The notes under the pieces were generated by a model. It saw only the letters and a list, made by a program, of their open reading frames with translations, did no database searches and had not been told where the DNA came from. A stretch of 64,000 bases of DNA from Lophium mytilinum (lineage: Eukaryota > Ascomycota > Dothideomycetes > Mytilinidiales > Mytilinidiaceae), in NCBI GenBank assembly GCA_010093605.1, contig MU004194.1, forward strand, positions 1,039,793 through 1,103,792, read 5' to 3'. Shown piece after piece: positions 1 through 8,187 of the stretch. Each line of letters opens with the position of its first letter. Positions within the stretch are counted from its first letter, which is position 1. The position numbers and the translations under genes are program-made.

Positions 1-435
1 TCGGGCGAATGAGGGCCGATTCGATAATGTCGATGCTACTCACGTGACATATCATCTCAGTACCCAGTTGAAGTATTAGGAGGAATATTACGTGCCAATG
101 GATGAAGTGGTTAGGAGAACAGAAGAAACAACTCTGTAGTGACACACTTAGGTAGTTCATAAATTGATATAGTTTGTGAATGTTTCGATACCAATATATT
201 GTTCATTGGGTGACGCCTCTTGACGCACGAAAGGGTTTGATAGATACAAGTAATCGCGACGGATCTCGCTTCAGAAGAACGTAATGATCCCATCTCTATT
301 CGATAATGGGGTTGTAACAGAATGAAAAGCGTCGAGAACTCCGTCCCAACGGCCGTTGATGTTTGCAATGATCAATTGCATATGGTATCCGTGCGAAGCC
401 TCTTGGGCTAGACACACACTGAACATGATTCTCCT
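1..435. other. intergenic, no gene seen
   Basis: Only short open frames (under 90 codons) without family features or plausible splice partners are present. It is probably the 3' flank of the minus-strand gene that follows. Confidence 0.5.
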
Positions 436-957
436 CTACATGTGAGCACCAGCGTTGCCCCATCTCCTCAAGTTCTCCGGGCCAGCGTGCTCGCCGTCGA
501 TCCATCGCTTCAGGGTATCCATCCACCACTCCTTAGGCTCGTCCTCTCGCTTTTCGGGAACAGTAGTGGGAACAGGTAGAGGCTTCAAGGCAGTGACAAA
601 GGTGGAAGGAAAGGGAAAGCCAAAAGAGCCGGTTCCTGTGGGGCCAGCTGTACCGACAGTACCAGTACCAGTTGTAATGAGAGCTCCTCGGCGCTCACGC
701 CTAGCGCGGCCGGGAGTTGGCTCAGGAACGGCGAAGGGTGCTGAAGTCGGTGCAAGGTCATATCGGACCTTGAGCTTTCTGACGCCAGTGGCTACGGGAA
801 TGGGTACGAAGCCACTGCTGGCAGTGCCGGTAGGAAAGCCGGTAGGGAAGCCTGTGCTAGCGGTAGCTATAACAGGGCCGTGCTGGTAGCCAAAAAGGTC
901 GGCGAAGATATCTTTAGGGAGAAGGTCAGCATCTAAGGTTCTTCGTAGGGGTGGCAT
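436..957 (-). CDS. hypothetical protein, Thr/Gly/Pro-rich
   Basis: Predicted 173-aa protein of unknown function. The open frame extends upstream to 1098, but the first in-frame ATG is at 957, so I start there; a spliced upstream exon is possible. After a short N-terminal segment (LLPKDIFADLFGYQHG) the middle is low complexity, with FPTGFPTG and TGTGTVGTAGPTGTG stretches, a basic patch (RARRERRG) and a Trp-rich acidic/basic tail (EWWMDTLKRWIDGEH). There is no signal peptide, membrane segment or recognised domain. The opposite strand is also open for 144 codons, which is usual for such repetitive GC-rich sequence and lowers confidence. It lies 1.9 kb upstream of the Cys/His paralog cluster but lacks that module. 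Confidence 0.35.
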   Translation of the reverse strand: MPPLRRTLDADLLPKDIFADLFGYQHGPVIATASTGFPTGFPTGTASSGFVPIPVATGVRKLKVRYDLAPTSAPFAVPEPTPGRARRERRGALITTGTGTVGTAGPTGTGSFGFPFPSTFVTALKPLPVPTTVPEKREDEPKEWWMDTLKRWIDGEHAGPENLRRWGNAGAHM

Positions 958-2760
958 GGCTATCACGTACCAGCTGATGCTACGCCAACGGATCCAAGGA
1001 TCAAGAAAGATCGGAGAGTGTTGAAGAGCATGGTTGCGGAATTGCTCTATATAATCGGTACTCGGAAAGCGAATGATAAACGGTCTTTCGAATGGCACAG
1101 CCAGAAAGAGTGAAAAAGGAGCAGCGAAAGACAGACTACCTAAGACAAGTCTTAGGATTGAAAGAAGGTGGTGGTAAAGTGAAAGAAAAGAAGCTCAAGA
1201 GCTTGAATAAGTAGAGAACGAGAGTGAGTCCGCGATACTCAAACGGTACAGAAGAAAGCGGATGTACTTGATGAAGCAGCTACATTGCTCCATTTATTGG
1301 CTTTCTAAGGCTATCCCGCCTAGTTGATTGCTTCTCCACAAAAGAAGCAGCAGTACCACGATCTCCTTCCATAACAACCGTTACAAAGCCCTGCAGTACT
1401 ACCCTCAAGCCTCATTGGAAGCACACCAACCCGGTACTTCTGCAGATCGTGAACAGAAACATGTCGGAGAGGCCGGGAGGATGTTTCTGTTTCCGGGTGG
1501 TCGCCCAATCAACGGAGCATCTACTATTCGTGCCGCCAGAAACGATGCATGAGCGACCTCGCCAAGCTCTCTAAGGCAGGAGGACGGTGGTACGCATGCT
1601 CCTTCCATTAAGGTATTCGGCCGTTGAGTTAGATGGCAGTGTACCAGGGAGAGAGGATCTTGCGGCTGTAGGGAAGGCGGCTAGGAAATAAGGAGATTAA
1701 GTCCACTTTTTCGCTTGCCGATCCGTTTCGAGCGCCCCTGTTCACGAAAATGATGGCGAATCACATCCCCATCACGTGTTTCATCCTCCTTCAGCCGATT
1801 ACGAGTCGCATGAACGCTAGGGACCCATTAAAACACTCAACTACAATCGTCTTTCTTCGATTAAGTGCGCCACCGCAATAGGAATGTTCTTGATCAAAGC
1901 ACTGTTGCAGACCAAACTCCGAAGTTAACATCCTTGTTCCTGAGGTGCATTTGGCTATCGACTTCAACGACGGGATCACGCAACAAAAGGTCCTATCTCG
2001 AGAACACTGCCTTATCTTTCGGCGAGCTGTTGCGAAACTAGGCTCAGGGTGGCTGTAGGAATCTCGGAAAGATTACGAACGACAGCTGACCTCTTCACCA
2101 CACCGCAAAGGCCGTCTTTGTCCACCAAGATCATCCTATTCTTTCAGCATCCATATACGATAGCTGATACACAGCTAGCACTTACGCATATGATAGGGTA
2201 CTGAACCGCCGCACTTTATGAGCGGAAGACCTGCCGGAGATGCCTACGGTTCATTCATTCCCGGAGCTCAAATCCCGTCTGGATGTTTCACAGCGCAGCT
2301 CGGCCCATCTAGGCATGTCTGGTCTGAGAGTCAAACGAATCGCTCTTTCTGTTATACAAGCCGAAAAGGAAAGCCCGCTTTAATCCGAAAGACTAAAAAT
2401 TGCTTGATATTCTGCGATCCTATCAACATTTCAGAAATTGAATTTCATTCCCTTCATCATTCCGCTTCATTCTCTTACTTGATGCCCATTACATGAGCAC
2501 TGGATTCTCACTCCTCCCCCGGCTCTTTGGTTGCTCTACAAGCAATTTTAGTCATTAGTGATGCTTCTGCAGAATGACATCCATGGCCGAACACGATCAC
2601 TCATCGTTCCAAGGGTTAAGCCTCTACAATCTACATTGTGTGTACGCCGTCTAAGGGTTGTATATACACCACGTCTTTTGCTTTCAGCGGCCACACTCTG
2701 TGTTCTTACACCGATTCGCATTGGAGCTGCATATTACAGGTGTGTTCTTAATTTTGCTGG
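958..2760. other. intergenic, no gene seen
   Basis: About 1.8 kb with only short scattered open frames on both strands, none with recognisable similarity or good splice partners. The right part is the upstream region of the first Cys/His paralog. Confidence 0.5.
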
Positions 2761-2771
2761 TTTATAAAAAG
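2761..2771 (+). promoter_or_regulatory. TATA box of first Cys/His paralog
   Basis: TTTATAAAAAG lies about 130 bases before the ATG at 2897, followed by a C/A/T-rich leader. It supports transcription of the downstream ORF as an independent gene. Confidence 0.45.
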
Positions 2772-2896
2772 ATCCACACATCCAACCTTCACTCTAGCAA
2801 CATCTTCTCCCGTTCTCTCGCGCAACAGAACAAACGCCCCAACAACAAACTCAAGACCCTTCTCTTTGTAGACCTCTCACCAAGCCTTCCGGAATC

Positions 2897-3640
2897 ATGG
2901 ATCGACCGCTCATCATCCTACCGGACTACCTTCAAGAGGAGGTCAGCCATCTCCCGAACATGAACGAACTCTTCGAGATGGAGGAGTCGGTTCGTCCCTG
3001 CACCTGGGGCAGCTTATACCATATCCTACGATGCGGTCACAAGGTTCGCACCACCACTTCAGAGCGATGTGCAGAGAACTGCCGCATCTTTTGGAATGAG
3101 ACAGATTTCGCTTACCCACGGTGCATCGAAAAGGAGCTACGCTCAATCATCGCAGCTGGTGGCGCCATGGACATTCCTGATGAAGACATCATTGAGGACA
3201 TCAAGTTCGCTATTGAAGCTGAGATCGTCGCAAGTCGGAAGCGTGTTGCTACCACGGTGATGTATCGCGATCCTATAGAAGACTTCTACAGGGACAACTT
3301 CCCAGAACTGGTGGAGGCGGACACACTGATGGAGACCACGCAGATGGAGGATGTCCAGCGCAAGTTCCTGCGTACTTCAGCGCGAGCACAGCCCTGGAAC
3401 CCGGAGATCTGGCAGCGATACCACCGGAACCATGTGGCTGATGCTCCAAATCCTACTCGTCGGTACACTCTGGCGCCAGTTCCTGCCGATAATCTTATGG
3501 ATAGTCTGACTAAGGACTTTCAGTCATTTGACACTGTAGTCCAGGACGACGAACACAACGCTCAGGTTGACGAGATCGGTGATCTGTTCGGACGTCTTGA
3601 AGCCAAGGACTCAGAACCAGACGTAAACATGTCCACATAA
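2897..3640 (+). CDS. Cys/His-module protein, paralog 1
   Basis: Single-exon 247-aa protein of unknown function, first of four same-strand relatives. The N-terminal half carries a compact Cys/His module: Cys35, Cys46-Gly-His48 (motif LYHILRCGHKV), Cys58, Cys62 (CAENC) and Cys76. Its spacing matches the other three, but position 73, a Cys in all the others, is Tyr here. Like paralog 2 it begins with PLIILP-YLQE and MEESVRPC, and it shares a mid-region YRDP-EDFYRD, then RTSAR-PWNPEIW and a RRYTLAP block near residue 190. The rest is acidic and probably mostly helical. There is no signal peptide or membrane segment. The module would fit zinc binding, but I know no named domain for it and assign no function. 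Start chosen at the first ATG, 126 bases after a TATA box. Confidence 0.75.
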   Translation: MDRPLIILPDYLQEEVSHLPNMNELFEMEESVRPCTWGSLYHILRCGHKVRTTTSERCAENCRIFWNETDFAYPRCIEKELRSIIAAGGAMDIPDEDIIEDIKFAIEAEIVASRKRVATTVMYRDPIEDFYRDNFPELVEADTLMETTQMEDVQRKFLRTSARAQPWNPEIWQRYHRNHVADAPNPTRRYTLAPVPADNLMDSLTKDFQSFDTVVQDDEHNAQVDEIGDLFGRLEAKDSEPDVNMST

Positions 3641-4262
3641 CGGTCGACGCTATTGATGACTAGTATAAATGAGGCTGCAATCATCAGCAGGACTTGCTGG
3701 ACTTCACGTCGTGGTGATATCATGAGCAAACTCTAATTTGGTCGATACTTCCGCTATCCCAAAGAATACTGTTGACTTGCAAGTGTCTGCTCCCTACTGA
3801 GACCTTGATTGGTGAGAAATTCTCCCAACCAAATAAATCATATCAAGAACTCGTATACCCTGCTATGTTTCTTTTACTTCACGTCGAGTACGTAAATAAT
3901 GCCCGCTATACGTTTTGTGAGCCCTTTTCTTCCAAAACACTCCTCTTCTACCGTGTTTAGAACCAGTCATACCTCTACGAAACGACCTCAACGATCATCG
4001 GCTTCTCGCACCATGTCTCCTCTATGTACATTGTTTATATATCATTCACATCGTTTACATACGCGACAGGTTTCACTTCCACAGCAGTGAAGTGAATGTC
4101 CATGATGCGCAACGGGACTACACAATGAAGGGGAAGATTCACTTTTGCTAGCGGATGAAAAGTCCTTCGCATGCGCTCCTCGAATCTTCACCAAATTCCA
4201 GAACTGACCCCCCCAACAGCAGTACCAAGTCATAGGTCACACGACGTCCCCGGTTGCCAAGG
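3641..4262. other. spacer between paralogs 1 and 2
   Basis: About 620 bases with only short open frames (about 60 codons) and no motif that I recognise. It separates the two most similar members of the cluster. Confidence 0.5.
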
Positions 4263-5009
4263 ATGGATATACCTCTGATCATCCTCCCTGCATACCTTCA
4301 AGAGCGTGTCCAGCGGCTGCCGTCATTGCACATCAGCCCTTCCGAGATGGAGGAATCGGTCCGCCCATGCGCTCCAGCCAACGGAAGCCTGTACCATATC
4401 CTCCGATGTGGTCACAAGATCCGAACTACTGAGCCGCAGCCTTGTGGCCAGAATTGCAGGATCTTTTTTGGTAAGCCTGAGTTCTGCTGCCGTCGCTGCG
4501 TAGAGAAAGAAGTTCGTCAAACTCTTGCGATTGGCGGTGAACTGGCAGTTCCTGAAGAAGAAGTACAGGAAGAGGTGAATTGGGCCATCCAGACTGACCT
4601 AGGCCTGTGTGGGAAGCGCGCCGCAGAGACGGTCACCTACCGTGACCCGGTCGAGGACTACTATCGCGACCGCTTCTTCCCTGAGCTTGCTGCCGAAGAC
4701 TACGAATCAACTGAGATGCAAGGCGTTGAGCGTAGGTATCGGCGAACTTCGGCTCGTGTTGAGCCTTGGAATCCTGAAATCTGGAATCGTTTTCATCAAC
4801 GTGACCAGAACGGACAAACTCGCCGACGTCGGTATACGTTGGCGCCGGCTGTTTCTGATGTTCTCGTCGATGACTTGACCGAAGACCTCCGACAGCTCGA
4901 GGCTACAGTGCGCGATGAAGCACAGGATCATGAAATCGATGTGATTGACAACTTGCTTGGCCATCTCCAGGCTGGAGAGTCGAGCCCAGACGCTGAGACG
5001 TCGCGATAG
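4263..5009 (+). CDS. Cys/His-module protein, paralog 2
   Basis: Single-exon 248-aa protein, nearest relative of the gene at 2897 (I estimate by eye roughly 45-50% identity along the full length). The complete module is Cys36, Cys49-Gly-His51 (SLYHILRCGHKIRT), Cys61, Cys65 (CGQNC), Cys76 and Cys79 in FCCRRC. Shared downstream blocks are TVTYRDPVEDYYRD, RRTSAR-EPWNPEIW and RRRYTLAP. The C-terminal third is acidic. The frame is open a few codons upstream, but the first ATG is at 4263 and gives a length one residue from paralog 1. Co-orientation, spacing of about 620 bases and full-length similarity indicate a tandem duplication followed by divergence. Function unknown; a zinc-binding structural or protein-interaction role is an inference from the Cys/His pattern only. 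Confidence 0.78.
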   Translation: MDIPLIILPAYLQERVQRLPSLHISPSEMEESVRPCAPANGSLYHILRCGHKIRTTEPQPCGQNCRIFFGKPEFCCRRCVEKEVRQTLAIGGELAVPEEEVQEEVNWAIQTDLGLCGKRAAETVTYRDPVEDYYRDRFFPELAAEDYESTEMQGVERRYRRTSARVEPWNPEIWNRFHQRDQNGQTRRRRYTLAPAVSDVLVDDLTEDLRQLEATVRDEAQDHEIDVIDNLLGHLQAGESSPDAETSR

Positions 5010-5632
5010 GTAAGCCCAGACGTGACTTGCTAGTAGTCTCGTTTTCAGAGCTTAGCTTCTATGACGCGGAGTCTTGAGCATTTCTCGATGCAGCGGCTAT
5101 TAACTACGGAGACACTGAAGCTGTTTTCTTGGGCGATGGACGTCTTGTGAACGGTATGTGGAGTAGGTATAAGGATATTTCTCCCCTAGAATAGCTAGAT
5201 CTTGATCAGCGAGAAACTCTCCTGATCGAACCAATGAAGGCCCCTCCCCCAAATATGAAATTTGCTATTGGTCATCGAGAGCCGTTCTGTCATGATGTGC
5301 AATCTAATCACAAAATTTAGGGAGACTTCCACTGTTGCTGATAGAGAAGAGGAGCTGCAGATAGCGAAATGGCATGGAGGAATGAGGTAGACCGGCGGTA
5401 AACGTAAAGTCCGCCGAATTAGATAAGAACGCGCTTTGTTTCCTAAACATCTACTCTTCAAACAAATGAAAGCCCGGGATCCCCTTCTGCCCGCAATATC
5501 AATTTCTTCTCAAGAGAAATCCTGGCCTAAGTGCCATTTGACCAACAGTGAAGATTAACGAGTAGATCAGCCCCCTTTCTGTGACGTATCTGTACAGATA
5601 TCTGCACATTGTCACTCAGGGCATGAAAAGGT
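5010..5632. other. intergenic, no gene seen
   Basis: Short open frames only, none with features of a real gene. It forms the 3' flank of paralog 2 up to the inverted-repeat element. Confidence 0.5.
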
Positions 5633-5812
5633 GGCACTCTCATCTTGGACACGCCATGATGGATGTATACACGTGCATGCCACTGTTTGGGTTGCCTCAC
5701 CGCATTTCCGGAAACCTGAGCTACTTTACTATGGACTTCATGAATACTAGCTGAAGTACTTCAAACAGTGGCAGACAAGTGTACATAGAACAGAGTAGTG
5801 AAGAGTGTGCCA
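5633..5812. repeat. imperfect inverted-repeat (foldback) element
   Basis: About 180 bases whose two ends are reverse complements. The inner arms are strongest: TATACACGTGCATGCCACTG (about 5669-5688) pairs with CAGTGGCAGACAAGTGTACA (about 5767-5786). The outer ends GGCACTCTCATC and GAAGAGTGTGCC also pair, with a weaker stretch between. The loop is about 70 bases. No coding capacity. It looks like a small MITE or foldback element lying between paralogs 2 and 3; I could not define a target-site duplication. Confidence 0.5.
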
Positions 5813-6151
5813 GATACTTCTTAAACAAGAGTGACTGTCTCGCTACCGTCCATGGGTGCTTCAACACACTTCAAGATATTGGAAAAACCTAGAGCGTCAC
5901 CGTTCCAAGTAGTTCGTGAAATCGTTAAGGCACTGCCACGGAAGGCAAGCAACTGTTGTTCAGCGCCGTTCGATTGGCGTCCTGAACTTCTTGACATCTT
6001 TTGCCAACGCTTGGAGATGGTCTCCATCACCCAGCGCAGGAATGAGCATTGTAAAGAGATGATGAGAAGCACTGACCAGACGCTATAAACCATCTCTACT
6101 TCACCCTAGATCACTAACAAACGCGGTGAATGCCTGACAGCGTCCTAACCC
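5813..6151. other. intergenic, no convincing gene
   Basis: Both strands are open for 85-90 codons over 5821-6093, but neither frame has recognisable features or a conserved counterpart here. It is probably the upstream region of paralog 3. Confidence 0.4.
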
Positions 6152-6187
6152 CACGTCACGTCACATGTCCACCGCCCGATATAAATT
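6152..6187 (+). promoter_or_regulatory. CRE-like repeats and TATA box before paralog 3
   Basis: CACGTCACGTCAC holds two overlapping ACGTCA (CRE/ATF bZIP-type) cores and is followed about 20 bases later by GATATAAAT. The ATG of paralog 3 is about 235 bases downstream. This arrangement suggests a bZIP-responsive promoter; inferred from sequence only. Confidence 0.4.
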
Positions 6188-6419
6188 CATAACAACGCGG
6201 CCTTTTCAACCCGCCATTTCGCAACTACAAATCTCCCACGGCGCAGACTCACAACCATCATTCACCAAGCTCCATTTCGCCGCAAATCGCACACTAAGCA
6301 ATCGCACGCGACCCATTCACCCACCATCAGTTCGCCGCGAACCGCGCACTGAGCACTCTCAGGTAAGCAGCTATCCAAAACACTCCACAAACCGCACTAC
6401 CAAAGCAGCCACCGCAACC

Positions 6420-7199
6420 ATGTCCCGCCGAGTCCCGTGGCGCTACCGCCTCTTCGACCCCCCCTCCGAACCAACCACCCCCGCTCCATCACCAGAACAT
6501 CCCACCGCCCCCCTCTCCCTCGAGCAGTTGGCCGCCAATGTCGCGCCCTGCATCCCAGACTCTCCGTACCATCTCCTCGCCTGCGGCCACAAGATCCGCA
6601 CCCCCACTTCTATGTCCTGCGGCAAGAACTGCCAGCAGCCCGGCGACTTGGAGGAGTTCTTCTGCGCGCGCTGCTTCACAGAACCTTTGTTGGAGGGTTA
6701 TATGTCTGAGGAAATGGTGAAGGCGCGGCTCGCGCGGGCAGTGGCGGAGGATTGTGGGTTGTACAAGATGCGGGAGTGTGAGGCCGTGCAAGACAGGGAG
6801 GGGATAGATGACCTTATGGCTGAGATGTTTGGGGAGGAGTACGAGAAGGCGGAGGAGGAGGCTAAGAAGGAGGAAGGGAAGGTGAGGAAGCGGCCGGGTC
6901 GGGGGTCCACTGTGAGGACAGAGGAGAAGGAGGGGACGGAGAGGAAGCGGCCGGGTCGTGGGGCAAGGATGCCGCAGCGTCCGATGATGAAGATAGAAGA
7001 GGCCGAGGAGAATACAGGCGGTGAATTGGGCCGGACGGCGGGGACAGCTGCGTTATCTGATGAACTTGCGAGGCTTCCCGGGCGGGATCAGCTGGATGGA
7101 GGAAGAGATCGAGCCCGCTCTGCGTCGCCTGTTCATGAGGGTGTTCGACGCCGTCGCTCCCGATCCCCGCTTCCGAGGCGTAAAGAGACTGAAGACTAA
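6420..7199 (+). CDS. Cys/His-module protein, paralog 3, basic tail
   Basis: 259-aa protein if translation starts at 6420, where the context CAACCATG is good and the length matches paralogs 1 and 2; the frame is open to 6165, but a TATA box at about 6178 puts that stretch in the leader. The module is complete: Cys44, Cys55-Gly-His57 (SPYHLLACGHKIRT), Cys67, Cys71 (CGKNC), Cys82, Cys85 (FFCARC). A segment rich in Glu and Lys follows, then a duplicated basic motif RKRPGRG about 20 residues apart and a C-terminal Arg/Ser patch (RRRRSRSPLPRRK), which suggests nuclear localisation and nucleic-acid contact. The RKRPGRG motifs resemble AT-hook flanks but lack a true RGRP core. Function unknown. Confidence 0.72.
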   Translation: MSRRVPWRYRLFDPPSEPTTPAPSPEHPTAPLSLEQLAANVAPCIPDSPYHLLACGHKIRTPTSMSCGKNCQQPGDLEEFFCARCFTEPLLEGYMSEEMVKARLARAVAEDCGLYKMRECEAVQDREGIDDLMAEMFGEEYEKAEEEAKKEEGKVRKRPGRGSTVRTEEKEGTERKRPGRGARMPQRPMMKIEEAEENTGGELGRTAGTAALSDELARLPGRDQLDGGRDRARSASPVHEGVRRRRSRSPLPRRKETED

Positions 7200-7564
7200 T
7201 TCTGGTAATTTGGCATATGGGCGAATAAGGAGAAATTGTTGGTAAAGGGAGAAGATTGCCCGAAAGGGGCCTTTGACTCGTTGTATGATAGTGTTGGAAG
7301 AATGCAGCTCCATATCAGAAGCCTGAACATATGCCCTTTGAAAAACCTTTTGCCACCGTTTGAAGTGCCCTCATATGTTTCTATGACTTGAGTATGATGC
7401 AAAGATTGATGAAGTCGTTTTCCGGCTACCTTTTGATCGAAAGCTCATAAACTAGCTAGGAACCTCCTTATAGTCGTGTCGAGCGTTCAAAGATGGAGGT
7501 TGAGTAGTAAGATATCCGTGTGACGAAGGCACCGTATGCATGTACGAAGTGCAATTCGACATGC
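7200..7564. other. 3' flank of paralog 3, no gene seen
   Basis: Only short open frames, all overlapping the end of paralog 3 or lacking features. No repeat recognised before the MITE relic. Confidence 0.5.
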
Positions 7565-7955
7565 AGATAGACTGGACTGCATTTTGGTCAACCTACTGCC
7601 TCATATTCGCCGCCGCTTGGGGTACCCCCATAGGTTTTAAAGAATCTAAACATGATGTTAATGTCGACGCTGCATGACTCGGATTATAATTTTCAGAGAA
7701 TAGCTACCCGCTGGCGGGGCCATCCTGACAGTGGTATCGCGGGAGCAAGAGTGGAGCTTGAGTAGTGGAATATGCGCTCGCCTACATTTCAAGCCTGTTC
7801 TCACGTTATAAAAGTTTAGAACAGTGTAAATCGCACTACCTCTTGACTGGTTTACTACCTGAGAGCTGAGCTACTCCTAACACTGGCGTCGAATAAGCAA
7901 GGGCAGAGTCTCACTAGTATGAACTCGGTATGCCCGAACTTATGAAGTAGTACTG
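7565..7955 (-). mobile_element. degenerate, enlarged MITE copy
   Basis: Read on the minus strand from 7955, the sequence begins CAGTACTACTTCATAAGTTC, matching the family terminal repeat (CAGTCCTAGGCCACAAGTCT at 46553). It then shows family internal blocks: CCAGTCAAGAGGTAGT, and the junction AAAACCTATGGGGGTACCCC followed by AAGC. About 170 bases are extra relative to the 216-227-base copies. The distal terminal repeat is poorly preserved, so the left coordinate is approximate. A plain non-autonomous DNA transposon remnant between paralogs 3 and 4. Confidence 0.55.
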
Positions 7956-8187
7956 TGCCGTGAAACAGATAGGTTATAAAGAGAACGCGTAGAGGTCAAA
8001 GAATCTAATGACGCCTTGACCAATCCTTTCACCATTGTGACGGCACTACATCGCTTACATTAGCCGCAAGACCTGTTCTGTTGAGATCGAACCTACTTTG
8101 TAGAGCTTCCGCGACCTTCGCTAAACCTTTCCTCACTCTTATACCAACAACAACCGACGTAACAAACGCCACAGCCTACCCTCAACA
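7956..8187. other. upstream region of paralog 4
   Basis: A 230-base leader/promoter stretch ending in a C/A-rich run (ACAACAACCGACGTAACAAA type) directly before the ATG at 8188. No clear TATA box was found within 100 bases of the start. Confidence 0.4.
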
